The notes beneath the pieces are model-generated. The model had not been told where the DNA came from. It did not search any database and saw only the letters and a program-made list of their open reading frames with translations. Shown in pieces: positions 9,089 to 20,572 of a DNA stretch of 64,000 nucleotides. The position numbers were made by a program, and so were the translations under genes. The DNA comes from Mycobacterium sp. (GTDB taxonomy: Bacteria; Actinomycetota; Actinomycetes; Mycobacteriales; Mycobacteriaceae). Where the stretch lies: positions 33,772 to 97,771 of the forward strand of contig JAOPVI010000086.1 in assembly GCA_025966225.1 (NCBI GenBank), in the 5' to 3' direction. Position 1 is the first letter of the stretch. Each line of letters opens with the position of its first letter.

Positions 9089-10561
9089 ATGACGGCGGCA
9101 ACCGACACGGCCGTGCTGGTCCTGGCCGCAGGCGCGGGCACCCGGATGCGGTCCGACCTCAACAAGGTCCTGCACCCCCTCGCGGGCCGCAGCATGCTTG
9201 CGCACGCACTGCACGCGATCGCCAAGGTCGCCCCGCAGCACCTCGTCGTGGTGGTCGGCAGCGACCGGGAACGCGTCGGCGCCGCCGTCGTAGACCTGGC
9301 CGAGGACCTGGGCCGAAGCATCGACATCGCCGTTCAGGACGAGCCGCGCGGCACGGGCCACGCGGTCGCCTGCGCTCTGCCCTCGCTGCCCGCGGACTTC
9401 GCGGGCACCGTGGTCGTCACAACCGCAGACGTGCCGCTCATGGACTCCGACACCCTCGCCGAGCTGGTCAGCCGACACGGCGCCGCGGGCGCCTCGGCGA
9501 CGGTGCTCACCACGACGGTGCCGAACCCGACCGGCTACGGCCGCATCCTGCGGACGCAGGACGGCGAGGTCATCGGCATCGTGGAGCAGGCCGACGCCAC
9601 CACGTCGCAGCGCGCCATCCGCGAGGTCAACGCCGGCGTGTACGCGTTCGACGTCGCTGCCTTGCGCTCTGCGCTGAGCCAGCTGCGCTCCGACAACGCC
9701 CAGCAGGAGCTCTACCTGACCGATGCCATCGGCATCGTCCGCAGCGACGGCGGCATCGTCCGTGGCCAACACATCGACGACAGCGCGCTGGTCGCGGGCG
9801 TCAACGACCGCGTTCAGCTGGCCGAGCTCTCCGCCGAACTCAACCGCCGCATCGTCGCCACCCATCAGCGCGCTGGGGTCACGGTGATCGATCCGGGCAC
9901 CACCTGGATCGACGTCGACGTGACCATCGGGCGCGACACCGTCGTCCAGCCGGGCACACAGCTGCTCGGGTCGACTCGCATCGGAACGAAGTGCGTTGTA
10001 GGCCCCGACACGACGTTGACCGACGTATCCGTCGGCGACGGCGCGTCGGTGATCCGCACCCACGGCTGCTCGTCGGCGATCGGCGACGACGCGACCGTCG
10101 GCCCGTTCGCCTACCTGCGGCCAGGCACCCAGTTGGGATCCGACGGCAAGCTCGGCGCGTTCGTCGAGACCAAGAACGCCGTGATCGGCGCGGGTAGCAA
10201 GGTGCCGCACCTGACCTACGTCGGCGATGCCGACATCGGCGAGCACACCAACATCGGTGCGTCCAGCGTGTTCGTCAACTACGACGGAGAGACCAAGCGC
10301 CGCACCACGATTGGCTCGCATGTGCGCACCGGCTCCGACACGATGTTCGTCGCCCCGGTCACCATCGGCGACGGCGCCTACACGGGCGCGGGCACCGTCG
10401 TCCGCGACGACGTCCCGCCTGGCGCCCTTGCGGTGTCAGCCGGTCCCCAACGCAACATCGAGGGTTGGGTGGAGCGCAAACGGCCGCAAAGTGCGGCGGC
10501 GGAAGCGGCCCGCAAAGCGGCCACCACCCCCGAATCCGGGGGCGCCGGCGACGCCGAGTGA
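9089..10561 (+). CDS. glmU: GlmU bifunctional UDP-GlcNAc synthesis enzyme
   Basis: GlmU acetylates glucosamine-1-phosphate and couples it to UTP, giving UDP-GlcNAc for peptidoglycan. I chose ATG 9089 because a GGGAGG ribosome site lies 6 nt upstream and the protein then starts [20 protein letters not shown]. The uridyltransferase signature [20 protein letters not shown] fills residues 12-31. From about residue 265 the sequence is hexapeptide left-handed beta-helix with the acetyltransferase segment [24 protein letters not shown]. It has 490 residues with an Ala-rich tail, close to the M. tuberculosis enzyme. prs follows after 113 nt on the same strand. Confidence 0.96.
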   Translation: MTAATDTAVLVLAAGAGTRMRSDLNKVLHPLAGRSMLAHALHAIAKVAPQHLVVVVGSDRERVGAAVVDLAEDLGRSIDIAVQDEPRGTGHAVACALPSLPADFAGTVVVTTADVPLMDSDTLAELVSRHGAAGASATVLTTTVPNPTGYGRILRTQDGEVIGIVEQADATTSQRAIREVNAGVYAFDVAALRSALSQLRSDNAQQELYLTDAIGIVRSDGGIVRGQHIDDSALVAGVNDRVQLAELSAELNRRIVATHQRAGVTVIDPGTTWIDVDVTIGRDTVVQPGTQLLGSTRIGTKCVVGPDTTLTDVSVGDGASVIRTHGCSSAIGDDATVGPFAYLRPGTQLGSDGKLGAFVETKNAVIGAGSKVPHLTYVGDADIGEHTNIGASSVFVNYDGETKRRTTIGSHVRTGSDTMFVAPVTIGDGAYTGAGTVVRDDVPPGALAVSAGPQRNIEGWVERKRPQSAAAEAARKAATTPESGGAGDAE

Positions 10562-10674
10562 AGGTGGTAGCCGGACGCCTTCCGTTGGCATTCTGGTAAC
10601 CCGGCATCGCGAAGCAGGAACCGCTACGTACGATTGCCCCCGTATCGCTCCCCGACCGCGAAGGCAGCACCACA

Positions 10675-11655
10675 GTGGGCACGGACTGGACCGACAACCG
10701 CAAGAACCTGATGCTGTTCTCTGGGCGCGCGCACCCGGAACTGGCCGAACAGGTCGCGAAGGAACTCGACGTCCAAGTGACGGCGCAGACCGCACGTGAC
10801 TTCGCCAACGGCGAGATCTTCGTGCGTTTCGACGAGTCGGTGCGAGGGTGCGACGCCTTCGTGCTGCAGAGCCACCCCGCGCCGCTGAACCACTGGCTGA
10901 TGGAACAGCTGATCATGATCGACGCGCTCAAGCGGGGTAGCGCCAAGCGCATCACGGCGATCCTGCCGTTCTATCCGTACGCCCGGCAGGACAAGAAGCA
11001 TCGCGGCCGCGAACCCATCTCGGCCCGCCTGGTCGCCGACCTGTACAAGACCGCGGGCGCCGACCGCATCGTCTCGGTCGATCTGCACACCGATCAGATC
11101 CAGGGTTTCTTCGACGGTCCGGTCGACCACATGCGGGGTCAGTCGCTGCTGTGCGGCTACATCGCCGACAACTACGCCGATCACGACATGGTCGTGGTCT
11201 CCCCCGACTCGGGCCGGGTGCGCGTCGCCGAGAAGTGGGCCGACGCGCTCGGCGGTGTTCCGCTCGCCTTCATCCACAAGACGCGTGACCCGCTGGTGCC
11301 CAACCAGGTGAAGTCGAACCGCGTCGTCGGCGACGTCCGCGGCAAGACCTGCATCCTCACCGACGACATGATCGACACCGGCGGCACCATCGCCGGAGCG
11401 GTCGAGCTACTCAAGAAGGACGGCGCCAAGGACGTCATCATCGCCGCCACGCACGGCGTGCTGTCCGGCCCCGCGCCGCAACGCCTGGCCGACTGCGGCG
11501 CCCGCGAGGTGATCGTCACGAACACCCTGCCGATCGGCGAGGACAAGATGTTCCCGCAGCTGACCGTCCTGTCGATCGCACCTTTACTGGCCAGCACCAT
11601 CCGCGCGGTGTTCGACAACGGCTCCGTCACCAGCCTGTTCGACGGGTCGGCGTAG
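10675..11655 (+). CDS. prs: Ribose-phosphate pyrophosphokinase (PRPP synthase)
   Basis: The 326-residue enzyme transfers pyrophosphate from ATP to ribose-5-phosphate. PRPP feeds nucleotides, histidine, tryptophan and, in mycobacteria, decaprenylphosphoryl-arabinose for the cell wall. The start is GTG 10675 (VGTDWTDNRKNLMLFSGRAHPELAE), and length and N-terminus match M. tuberculosis PrsA. The ATP/ribose-phosphate signature is seen in YPYARQDKKHRGREPISARL and the PRPP loop in CILTDDMIDTGGTI. It follows glmU, as in M. tuberculosis. Confidence 0.96.
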   Translation: MGTDWTDNRKNLMLFSGRAHPELAEQVAKELDVQVTAQTARDFANGEIFVRFDESVRGCDAFVLQSHPAPLNHWLMEQLIMIDALKRGSAKRITAILPFYPYARQDKKHRGREPISARLVADLYKTAGADRIVSVDLHTDQIQGFFDGPVDHMRGQSLLCGYIADNYADHDMVVVSPDSGRVRVAEKWADALGGVPLAFIHKTRDPLVPNQVKSNRVVGDVRGKTCILTDDMIDTGGTIAGAVELLKKDGAKDVIIAATHGVLSGPAPQRLADCGAREVIVTNTLPIGEDKMFPQLTVLSIAPLLASTIRAVFDNGSVTSLFDGSA

Positions 11656-11686
11656 TGGCGGCCGACGAGCGCTCGCGCGAGGAGCC

Positions 11687-12034
11687 ATGACCGAAGCGGC
11701 CACCATCTATCACAATCCCAAGTGCTCGACGTCACGCAAGACGTTGGACCTGTTGCGGGACAACGGGATAGAGCCGACAGTCGTGCAATACCTGAAGACC
11801 CCACCGTCGCGGGCCGAACTCGAGAAGATGATCTCCGACGCAGGCCTCGACGTGCGTGCCGCCGTCCGCAAGCGTGAATCGCTCTACACCGAACTCGGGC
11901 TTGCCGACGCGTCCGACGACCAACTGCTCGACGCCATGGCCGAACATCCGATCCTGATCGAGCGGCCCTTCGTCGTCACCGCTAAGGGCACGCGCTTGGC
12001 CAGACCCATCGACTCCGTCCGCGAGATTCTGTGA
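11687..12034 (+). CDS. arsC: ArsC-family glutaredoxin-dependent arsenate reductase-like protein
   Basis: The 115-residue protein is a thioredoxin-fold ArsC/Spx-family member. The catalytic cysteine is in YHNPKCSTSRKTL near residue 13, and IERPFVVTAKG, with an arginine in the usual oxyanion-binding position, lies near residue 95. Family members of this kind reduce arsenate to arsenite with glutaredoxin. No arsenite exporter or ArsR regulator is adjacent, so a general redox role is possible. Its TGA overlaps the lpqT GTG by 4 nt (GTGA), indicating translational coupling. Confidence 0.85.
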   Translation: MTEAATIYHNPKCSTSRKTLDLLRDNGIEPTVVQYLKTPPSRAELEKMISDAGLDVRAAVRKRESLYTELGLADASDDQLLDAMAEHPILIERPFVVTAKGTRLARPIDSVREIL

Positions 12035-12690
12035 CCCGGCGGCTCATCGCAACGGCCGCGCTCGTCGCGGCCACGGTGGCTGGCTGCGGGCCCGCCGCTC
12101 CGGACTACCAGTCGCTGTGGTCGACCACTGCCACCCCCACGACGCCGGCGACTACCGGCGCGCCCGTGCCGATCTCGCAGTACCTCGCCTCCGTCGAAGT
12201 GGGCGGTCAGACCGTCGCGCCGGACAAGCTGACCGATCTGACGGTGACGATGCCGGTGCCCCCGGGTTGGCACCCCTACACCAACCCGAACCTCGCGCCG
12301 GGTACCCGGACCATCGTCAAGGGCGACACCTACCCCACCGCGATGCTCCTGGTCTTCCAGCTGTCGGGCGCCTTCGACGCCGCCGAGGCGCTCAAGCACG
12401 CGGACGTCGACGCCGAACTCTCGGAGAACTTCAAGAAGCTCAACGGGTCGAGCGACAACTTCCGCGGTTTCCCGTCCTCGATGATCGAGGGCAGCTACGA
12501 CCTCAACGGCAAGCGGATGCATAGCTACAACCGCATCGTCATCGCGACCGGGAAACCGGCCAAGCCCGACGCGCCCGGCCAGAAGTACCTCATCCAGTTC
12601 ACGGTGACCGGTTTTGCCGATCAAGCTGCGAACGATGGACCCGACGTCGAGGCGATCATCAAGGGCTTCACGGTCGCGGCGGCGAAGTAG
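12031..12690 (+). CDS. lpqT: LpqT-like lipoprotein (LpqN/LpqT family)
   Basis: This 219-residue exported lipoprotein starts at GTG 12031. A short basic signal leads to the lipobox VAGC, with lipidated Cys near residue 19. A Thr/Pro-rich linker is followed by the LpqN/LpqT domain (TVTMPVPPGWHPYTNPNLAPGTRTIV). Position between prs and rplY matches Rv1016c lpqT. The molecular function of the family is not established. Confidence 0.9.
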   Translation: MTRRLIATAALVAATVAGCGPAAPDYQSLWSTTATPTTPATTGAPVPISQYLASVEVGGQTVAPDKLTDLTVTMPVPPGWHPYTNPNLAPGTRTIVKGDTYPTAMLLVFQLSGAFDAAEALKHADVDAELSENFKKLNGSSDNFRGFPSSMIEGSYDLNGKRMHSYNRIVIATGKPAKPDAPGQKYLIQFTVTGFADQAANDGPDVEAIIKGFTVAAAK

Positions 12691-12712
12691 CACTACCCCA
12701 CTAGGTACGGCG

Positions 12713-12755
12713 CCGGGGGTCCCCCCGCTTGCGGGGGGAGAGCGAAGCGACCCGG
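12713..12755. repeat. Nested GC-rich hairpin between lpqT and the SDR gene
   Basis: An inner perfect inverted repeat, TCCCCCCGC (12720-12728) and GCGGGGGGA (12731-12739), sits inside a weaker outer pair CCGGG (12713) and CCCGG (12751). It has no T tract, so it is not a classic intrinsic terminator. It could stop transcription after lpqT, or be a copy of a dispersed mycobacterial intergenic element; I noticed only one copy in this window. Confidence 0.6.
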
Positions 12756-12773
12756 GGAACTATCCTGGCGACC

Positions 12774-13640
12774 ATGAGCGACTGGACCGCCGCAGACCTG
12801 CCCTCCTTTGCCGGACGCACCGTCATCGTCACGGGGGCCAACAGCGGCCTCGGTGAGGTCACCGCGCACGAACTCGCACGCGTCGGCGCCAAGGTGATCC
12901 TCGCGGTGCGCAACACCGCCAAGGGCGACGCCGCCGCGGCCGGCATGTCCGGTGACGTGGAAGTCCGCAAGCTCGACCTGCAGGACCTGGCTTCGGTGCG
13001 GGAGTTCGCCGACGGTGTCGACGGCGTCGACGTGCTGGTGAACAACGCGGGGATCATGGCGGTGCCATACGCGCAGACCGCCGACGGATTCGAGAGTCAG
13101 CTCGGCACCAACCACCTGGGCCACTTCGCGCTCACCAACCTGCTGTTGCCCAAGATCTCCGAGCGCGTGGTGACTGTTTCGTCACTCTCGCATATGACCG
13201 GGTACGTCAGCCTCAAGGATCTGAACTGGAAGGCGCGGCCCTACTCGGCCTGGCTGGCGTACGGTCAGTCGAAGCTGGCCAATCTGCTGTTCACCAGCGA
13301 ACTGCAGCATCGACTCGACGTAGCCGGGTCGTCGGTGAAGTCGCTCGCCGCACACCCGGGCTACTCAGCCACCAACCTTCAGGGCCAGACCGGGAACAAG
13401 ATCGGAACCAAGTTCTGGAAGGCTGCCAACCGACTAGGCACCGACGCCGCCTTCGGCGCCCGCCAGACGCTCTACGCCGTCGCCAAGGACGTGCCCGGCA
13501 ACAGCTTCATCGGACCCCGCTTCGTCATGCGGGGCGCCACCGGCCAGAGCCCACGTAGCCCGCTGGCGAGATCCAAGTCCACGGCGGCGGCGCTGTGGGA
13601 CCTATCCGAGCAGCTGACAGACGTGAAGTACCCGCTCTGA
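12774..13640 (+). CDS. Short-chain dehydrogenase/reductase
   Basis: A 288-residue protein starting at ATG 12774 (MSDWTAADLPSFAGRTVIVTGANSGLG). The Rossmann cofactor motif TGANSGLG is near residue 21, NNAG near 85, the catalytic Ser in VVTVSSLSHM and the YGQSK motif near 163. It resembles the retinol-dehydrogenase/protochlorophyllide-reductase-like SDRs common in mycobacteria. The substrate is unknown. The track start at 12729 lies inside the upstream hairpin region and was rejected. Confidence 0.88.
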   Translation: MSDWTAADLPSFAGRTVIVTGANSGLGEVTAHELARVGAKVILAVRNTAKGDAAAAGMSGDVEVRKLDLQDLASVREFADGVDGVDVLVNNAGIMAVPYAQTADGFESQLGTNHLGHFALTNLLLPKISERVVTVSSLSHMTGYVSLKDLNWKARPYSAWLAYGQSKLANLLFTSELQHRLDVAGSSVKSLAAHPGYSATNLQGQTGNKIGTKFWKAANRLGTDAAFGARQTLYAVAKDVPGNSFIGPRFVMRGATGQSPRSPLARSKSTAAALWDLSEQLTDVKYPL

Positions 13641-13797
13641 TTTCTGATCCAGCGCCTGTTTGCGCTAACCTTGCGGGCGATCACGGCGAGGGTGTCACTC
13701 GGTTGTCCGCCAAGTGCACCGTTATCGACGGGAACACAACTGCTTCGAGTTGCGACCCTGGCCGTGCCACGACACGCCAGCACAGGAGCAACATCAC

Positions 13798-14463
13798 ATG
13801 GCCAAGACCAAGGCCCACACCGCCAACAATCTGACCGCTGAGGTCCGCGACAAGACCGGCAAGGGCGCGTCGCGTCAGGCCCGTCGCGACGGCAAGGTCC
13901 CCGCCGTGCTCTACGGCCACGGCGCCGATCCGCAGCACCTGGTCCTGCCTGCCCGCGAGTTCTCGGCCGTGCTCCGGAACTTCGGCACCAACGCGGTGTT
14001 GACGCTCGACATCGCAGGCAAGGAAGCGCTCGCGCTGCCGAAGGCCATCGAGATCCACCCGATCCGTCGCACCATCACGCACGTCGACCTGATCATCGTC
14101 CGCCGCGGCGAGAAGGTGACCGTCGAGGTCAACGTCGACGTCGAGGGCGACGCCGGCCCGGACACACTGGTCAACCAGGAGTCCAACACCATCGAGATCG
14201 AGTCCGACGCCATGTCGATCCCCGAGCACCTGACGCTTTCGATCGAGGGCGCCGTGGCGGGCACCCAGTTCAGCGCCGCCCAGGTTCCGCTGCCCGACGG
14301 CGTCACGCTGATCTCCGATCCGGAGCTGCTCGTGGTCAACGTCATCACCGCACCGACATCTGAAGAGCTCGAGTCCGAAGGCGGCGGCGCGTCGCTGGGC
14401 GAGCAGGCCGAAGAGTTCGCCGAGGCAGTGGCCGAGGCCGAAGCAGAAGCCGAGTCCGAATAG
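13798..14463 (+). CDS. rplY: 50S ribosomal protein L25 (CTC/TL5 form)
   Basis: The 221-residue protein starts at ATG 13798 with AGGAG about 10 nt upstream. The N-terminal L25 domain binds 5S rRNA ([21 protein letters not shown]). A second beta-rich TL5 domain follows, ending in an Ala/Glu-rich acidic tail. Gene order rplY-pth is the same as in M. tuberculosis (Rv1015c-Rv1014c). The track start at 13714 is an upstream extension without support. Confidence 0.95.
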   Translation: MAKTKAHTANNLTAEVRDKTGKGASRQARRDGKVPAVLYGHGADPQHLVLPAREFSAVLRNFGTNAVLTLDIAGKEALALPKAIEIHPIRRTITHVDLIIVRRGEKVTVEVNVDVEGDAGPDTLVNQESNTIEIESDAMSIPEHLTLSIEGAVAGTQFSAAQVPLPDGVTLISDPELLVVNVITAPTSEELESEGGGASLGEQAEEFAEAVAEAEAEAESE

Positions 14464-14487
14464 CTTCGGGCCGGGCGGACTGCGGTC

Positions 14488-15061
<574 letters not shown>

Positions 15062-15063
<2 letters not shown>

Positions 15064-15082
15064 CTTCCCCGCGGGGCTAGCT
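15062..15082. terminator. Possible bidirectional terminator between convergent genes
   Basis: Only 13 nt separate the stop codons of pth and the convergent Fe-S gene. The sequence AGCTTCCCCGCGGGGCTAGCT contains the perfect palindrome CCCCGCGGGG (15067-15076) flanked by partly complementary AGC/GCT arms. The stem is short and no U run is present, so this is a weak call. Confidence 0.35.
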
Positions 15083-16111
15083 CGGCCCGCGGATACCGCT
15101 GTCGACGACCTTCACGGGCTTGTGCGGGTAACGCTTCTCGGCGTGCGCCTTGGCCTTTGAGTCGGGGAGCACGTACAGCGTCTCCTCCTTGTCCTGCAAC
15201 GGTTTGAGCACCAGCTTCACGAATCCCTTGCGGTCCTCGAGGTAGGGCTCGATGACGTCCTCGCCCGCCGGGCATACCGCCAGACAGTAGGCGGCCTTGT
15301 AGTTGGCCTTGAAGGACAGGCTCTGCCACATCGATGCGTTCTCGGAATCGCTGACGCGGGAACGGAAGTCGGCGGCATCGTCGCTGTCGGCGATGGTCTG
15401 GGCCCAGTCGGTGAAACCGCCCATGAACTCACGGTAGTTGTGTACCGAGCAGGCGACGAAGTCGAACTCGCCGTCCTTGCCGATCGCGCCGACCGGGCAC
15501 GCCGCGACGCAGAGTTTGCATTCCAGACAGGGCGAATAGTCCAGCGGCTCGCCGTAACTCGAGACCGGGGCGTCCACCATGATCGTGGCCAGCAGGATGA
15601 AGTTGCCGAACTTCGGATGAATCACGTTGCGGTGGATGCCCATTACGCCGAGTCCAGCGGCGACGGCGACCGGCTTGTGTGCAACGACCCAGATGCGGCC
15701 GGGAAACTTGTCCATCTCCATGGGGAACGTCGCCGAGGGGTTGAGTGCGCGATGCCCGGCGTCCTGAAGTGCGCGCGTGATCCGGTGCGCGGCCTCGTTG
15801 ATGATTTCGCCGGTGCGATGGAACTCCTGGTTGGCGACGCTGCGGGCGGGCGAGCGGACGTTGTCGCGGTTCATCTTCACGACCAGCGAGATGTAGCTCT
15901 TGGTCCCGGGAAGCGCATTGTCGACGTGATCCCGCTCCGAGGCCAGGTCGGGATTGTCGACGCTGGCGAAGGCGACGTCGTCCGCGCCCGCCTCGAGACA
16001 GACCGTCCTCAGCCAATCCGCGTCGATCACGCCGGGCGGTTCGGTGTGCCTGCCGCGGACCTTGCGCACGGTGGGATGGTCGGCGATTCGCGTGGGCAAC
16101 TTGTCGGTCAT
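15077..16111 (-). CDS. 4Fe-4S protein, epoxyqueuosine-reductase/dehalogenase-like
   Basis: The protein has 344 residues and no signal peptide. A ferredoxin-type cluster CLECKLCVAACPVGAI lies near residue 197, and a further cysteine pair in YCLAVCPAGED near 275 can complete a second cluster. The N-terminal half resembles the QueG/reductive-dehalogenase-like fold. Its reaction is unknown: the queuosine role is not supported because the C-terminal HEAT repeats and tRNA context of QueG are not evident. ATG 16111 sits 8 nt behind a TATACT -10 box embedded in a palindrome, suggesting a leaderless, operator-controlled transcript. Confidence 0.7.
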   Translation of the reverse strand: MTDKLPTRIADHPTVRKVRGRHTEPPGVIDADWLRTVCLEAGADDVAFASVDNPDLASERDHVDNALPGTKSYISLVVKMNRDNVRSPARSVANQEFHRTGEIINEAAHRITRALQDAGHRALNPSATFPMEMDKFPGRIWVVAHKPVAVAAGLGVMGIHRNVIHPKFGNFILLATIMVDAPVSSYGEPLDYSPCLECKLCVAACPVGAIGKDGEFDFVACSVHNYREFMGGFTDWAQTIADSDDAADFRSRVSDSENASMWQSLSFKANYKAAYCLAVCPAGEDVIEPYLEDRKGFVKLVLKPLQDKEETLYVLPDSKAKAHAEKRYPHKPVKVVDSGIRGPS

Positions 16112-16114
16112 GAC

Positions 16115-16135
16115 AGCTGAGTATAGTCAGCTATA
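16115..16135. promoter_or_regulatory. Palindromic operator/promoter of the Fe-S gene
   Basis: AGCTGA (16115-16120), GTATAG, TCAGCT (16127-16132) is a perfect 6-6-6 inverted repeat. A second inverted repeat, TATAG/CTATA (16122-16135), is interleaved with it. On the minus strand the centre reads TATACT, a good -10 hexamer, 8 nt before the ATG at 16111. A repressor bound here would occlude the promoter. The regulator is not identified in the window. Confidence 0.6.
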
Positions 16136-16223
16136 TCCAGATGTCGTCAAGATCCAGTGCGCAGGCGTAAAGATCCCGTCTGAATCGTGAATACGCCCAG
16201 CGGACGGGGGTAAACCTGAATTC

Positions 16224-16742
16224 ATGACACAAACGACTCGGGCTGCGCATACGCCGCTCCTGCGGCGCCTGCTCGATGGCGGGCGTACGTGGGGTTCCCT
16301 CGAGATCTCGGCGAGCCGCTACGGCGTCACGCGCTACCGCCTCGTGGTCTTTCCGCCCGGCATATCCGGTGATGAACGCGTGGTGCTGCGGCTGTGGCGC
16401 ACCTTCCCCGTGTGGGGCATTGCGACCTGGCTACTGGCCGAAGTGGTGTTGATGGACGTGGTCAGCGCTGGTCAGGCGCTCGCCTTCGCGACGGGCACGT
16501 GCGCGGCGGTAGGTGTGGTGATGATGGCGCTGGCCGGCCATACTCGCCACCGCGTCCGCACGTTGACCGTGGTGCGGATGGTGGGCGTCAACGACCCCAT
16601 GTCGGGACCACTGCTCCGGGACCTGCGCACGCTGACCGAACGGCTGACCAACGCCGACGCCAGACTCGCCGCGGGCGAACTCACCACCGTCGAACACGAG
16701 GCCGAAGTGTGGCGCGTCTACGACGAGATGCCTGCCGCCTAG
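16224..16742 (+). CDS. Conserved mycobacterial membrane protein of unknown function
   Basis: This 172-residue protein has two adjacent hydrophobic segments (about residues 63-105: VWGIATWLLAEVVLMDVV and ALAFATGTCAAVGVVMMAL). The N-terminal domain is cytosolic (RTWGSLEISASRYGVTRYRLVVFPPG), and the hydrophilic C-terminus may be helical. I recall similar proteins as mycobacterial DUF6611 members but cannot verify the assignment. Its stop overlaps the convergent permease gene by 4 nt. Confidence 0.7.
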   Translation: MTQTTRAAHTPLLRRLLDGGRTWGSLEISASRYGVTRYRLVVFPPGISGDERVVLRLWRTFPVWGIATWLLAEVVLMDVVSAGQALAFATGTCAAVGVVMMALAGHTRHRVRTLTVVRMVGVNDPMSGPLLRDLRTLTERLTNADARLAAGELTTVEHEAEVWRVYDEMPAA

Positions 16743-17583
16743 TCGGAGGTGCGGCGCGCGTAGGCGCGCAGCGCGAACGGGGCGAGCACCGCCGTCATTG
16801 CCAACGACCAGAGGATGGTCGCCAACACCGGATGATGCAACGGTAGCTGCGCGTCCGGCGGCGCGACGGGACCGTTGCCCCACAACTCCCGCATGGCCTG
16901 CGCGAGCGACGAAACGGGATTCCACTCCGCGATCACACGCAGCCACTTCGGCATCGGCTCGGTGGGCGCAAACGTGTTGGCCAGGAACGTAATCGGGAAC
17001 AGCACGCTGAACAGCACTCCGTTGACCGCCTCGACCGACCGCATCAGCGATCCGACCAGGATGCCGAACCAGATCATGCCGAACCCGAACACGAGGATCA
17101 GCGCGAACGCCAACACCGCCTCAGCGAAGCCGCCGCGAATGCGCCACCCGATGCACAGTCCGGTGATGGCCATGACGACCACGCCGAGCGACGAATGGAT
17201 GAGGCTGGCCACACTGCGCCCGATGAGCACCGACGAGCGCCGGATGGGCAGCGATCGGAACCTGTCGATGATGCCCTTCTCGACGTCGCCGGTGATGCCA
17301 GAGGCCACGATGAACGCCGTGAACACGATGGTCTGCGCCTGAATGCCCGGCAACAGGAACTCGCGATAGGACGCGCCACCGGTGTTCGAGATCGACGCCC
17401 CGAACACGAACGCGAAGAGCAGCACGAACATGATGGGCTGCACGGTGACGTCGCTGAGCATCTCCGGCATGCGCTTGGTGTGGATCATGTTGCGCTTCAC
17501 CATGATCCAGGACTGCTGGACGATGCTGGTCTGGCGGGTGGCCGGCCGCCCCACGTCGACGGCGGACGTGGGTTCGACGGCGG

Positions 17584-17587
<4 letters not shown>
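16739..17587 (-). CDS. ABC-2 type transporter permease (DrrB-like)
   Basis: The 282-residue protein has six predicted membrane segments and the ABC-2 membrane signature (DRFRSLPIRRSSVLIGR). It follows the ATPase gene with a 4-nt ATGA overlap, so the two form an exporter in which this subunit builds the channel. DrrAB-type systems export lipids or hydrophobic drugs in actinomycetes; the cargo here cannot be read. Confidence 0.9.
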
Positions 17588-18552
<965 letters not shown>

Positions 18553-18679
18553 CCGGCCCACGCTATCGGTCGGCACCGACGGGCTGCCAACGCCTTCCCG
18601 GCGAGTGTGCGCAGAGTGCCAGAAATGCTCGGCGTGTCGCGTGCCGACACGCACGCTCGCGCAGGTAGGGGGCCGGGGA

Positions 18680-20314
18680 CTAGCTGACGAGCGAGACCGA
18701 GTTGGCGCGGCGCAGCTTGCCCGACGGGGTCTTCGGAATGGTTCCCGGACCGAGCACCACCACGTTGCGCGGCCGTACGTCGACCTCGGTGACCACCTCG
18801 TGCGCGACCTCGTGCTCGATGCGACGCACCTCGATCGGATCCTGCCAAGCGTTGGATTCGACTGCGACGGCGAAGGTTTCGCGTGAGTGCCCGGCGTCGA
18901 GGCGCACCGCAACCGCACAGCCGGGGCGCACGCCCGCCACGCGGCCAGCAGCCCGCTCGATGTCGGTCGGGTAGATGTTGCGGCCCGCCATGATGATGAC
19001 GTCCTTCACGCGGCCGCAGACCACGATGTGGCCGTTCTCCATCTGGTAGCCCAGGTCGCCGGTGTCGTACCAGCCGTGCTTGTCCTGCGCTGCCAAGAAG
19101 CCACCCATCGTCAGGTATCCGGGGGTCAGCGACTCGCCACGCAGTTCGATGACTCCGACCCCGCGGGCGGGCATCACCTCACCGTTCTCGTCGATGACGC
19201 GGGCCTCGAGGTCCTGCAACAGCGGGCCGAGGGAAGCCAGCCGCCTGGTGTTGCCCTTGGAGGACGGCACGGCGCGCCGCAGCGCGGCCAGCAGATCGGC
19301 GTCGACCTCGTCGACCACCAGGCCGGCGCCGCATTCGGAGAACGACACCGCCAGCGTGGTCTCGGCCATCCCGTAGGCGGGCAGGATGGCATCGGGGCTC
19401 AACCCGAACGGCTTGCCCGCGTCCAGCAGGTCCTCGACGTCGGCGGGCTCGACCGGCTCGGCGCCGGACAGGGCGAACCGCAGCGTGGACAGGTCGAACT
19501 GACCGGGCTCGGCCTGCTTGCGCAGCCGCTTGGCGAACAGCGCGTATGCGAAGTTCGGCGCCGCGGTCATGGTGCCCTTGTACTTGTCGATCAACTTCGC
19601 CCACAGCAAGGTGTCGCGGAGGAAGTCCATCGGGGTGACCTTGACGAGCTCCGCGCCGAAGTACATCGGGATGGTGAGGAAGCCGACCATCCCCATGTCG
19701 TGGAAGCACGGCAGCCAGCTGACCATGACGTCCTTCTCGACGTCGTACTGCGCGCCGACGAACATCGCCTCGGCGTTGGAGTGAATGTTGCGGTGCGTTA
19801 TTTGCACGGCCTTGGGAGATCCAGTCGAGCCGCTCGTCAATTGCATGAGCGCGAGATCGTCCTCACCCGTCTCGACGGGGTCGATCGGATCGGCCTCGAG
19901 CAGGTCGCCGATCCTGAGGACCGTGATGCCCTTCTCCTCGAGCACGGGGATCGCGACCAGGAAAGGCTCGGAGACGATCACGGCCTTGGCCTCGATCATG
20001 TCGATGACGTTCATCGTGTCCTCGGCCCAGACGGCGAGGTCGGTACGCGGGGTCGGTTGGTGCAGCATCGTCAGGCTGGCGCCACGCATCCACAGCGCCT
20101 GCGCGGTCGGCGCGATCTCGACCGGGAAGCCGGCCAGCACGCCCACGGCGTCACCGTGTCCGACGCCGGCCGCTGCGAGGCCGCCCGCGACGCATCTGGC
20201 GCGCTGGTGAACCTCGCCCCAGGTGTGGCGGATCGGCTCGTGGGGTTCACCGGTGACCATGCCCGTGGTGACAGTGCGGGCGTTGTGGAACATCTTCTCG
20301 GTAAATCTGCTCAC
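18680..20314 (-). CDS. Fatty acyl-AMP/CoA ligase (Pks16/Rv1013-like)
   Basis: From GTG 20314 the protein has 544 residues, the same as M. tuberculosis Rv1013 (misnamed Pks16), and starts [23 protein letters not shown] lies 7 nt upstream. ANL-superfamily motifs are present: [38 protein letters not shown] and the C-terminal lysine in [11 protein letters not shown]. These enzymes adenylate fatty acids for lipid or polyketide assembly. No insertion motif was checked that would separate FAAL from FACL activity. The gene follows a 333-nt non-coding gap after ispE. Confidence 0.9.
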   Translation of the reverse strand: MSRFTEKMFHNARTVTTGMVTGEPHEPIRHTWGEVHQRARCVAGGLAAAGVGHGDAVGVLAGFPVEIAPTAQALWMRGASLTMLHQPTPRTDLAVWAEDTMNVIDMIEAKAVIVSEPFLVAIPVLEEKGITVLRIGDLLEADPIDPVETGEDDLALMQLTSGSTGSPKAVQITHRNIHSNAEAMFVGAQYDVEKDVMVSWLPCFHDMGMVGFLTIPMYFGAELVKVTPMDFLRDTLLWAKLIDKYKGTMTAAPNFAYALFAKRLRKQAEPGQFDLSTLRFALSGAEPVEPADVEDLLDAGKPFGLSPDAILPAYGMAETTLAVSFSECGAGLVVDEVDADLLAALRRAVPSSKGNTRRLASLGPLLQDLEARVIDENGEVMPARGVGVIELRGESLTPGYLTMGGFLAAQDKHGWYDTGDLGYQMENGHIVVCGRVKDVIIMAGRNIYPTDIERAAGRVAGVRPGCAVAVRLDAGHSRETFAVAVESNAWQDPIEVRRIEHEVAHEVVTEVDVRPRNVVVLGPGTIPKTPSGKLRRANSVSLVS

Positions 20315-20572
20315 GACAGTCTCCTGCTGCAGTCCGGCGCCAGTGCCACGGTTTCCATGCTCCACCTGCAAGTACATAGTTCTTGCGAGGCGCGCACGCA
20401 CAATTGGGAAGCGGTTTCGTCTCGAATCGGTGGCGGTCCAGCGAACCCGGACTTCGTCGTCCAGGTTAGGGCACCGCGATCTGCGTCAGCGCCGCGCGTC
20501 CGCCCACCGAGGTGCCCGGTGGGGAGAGTCGTCGCGGTGCACGCGTGACCGGTAGCTTTCACCGTCTCCCAT

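Noticed and set aside
8999-10321. 440-residue ORF antisense to glmU
   Set aside because: Shadow of the clearly coding glmU frame.
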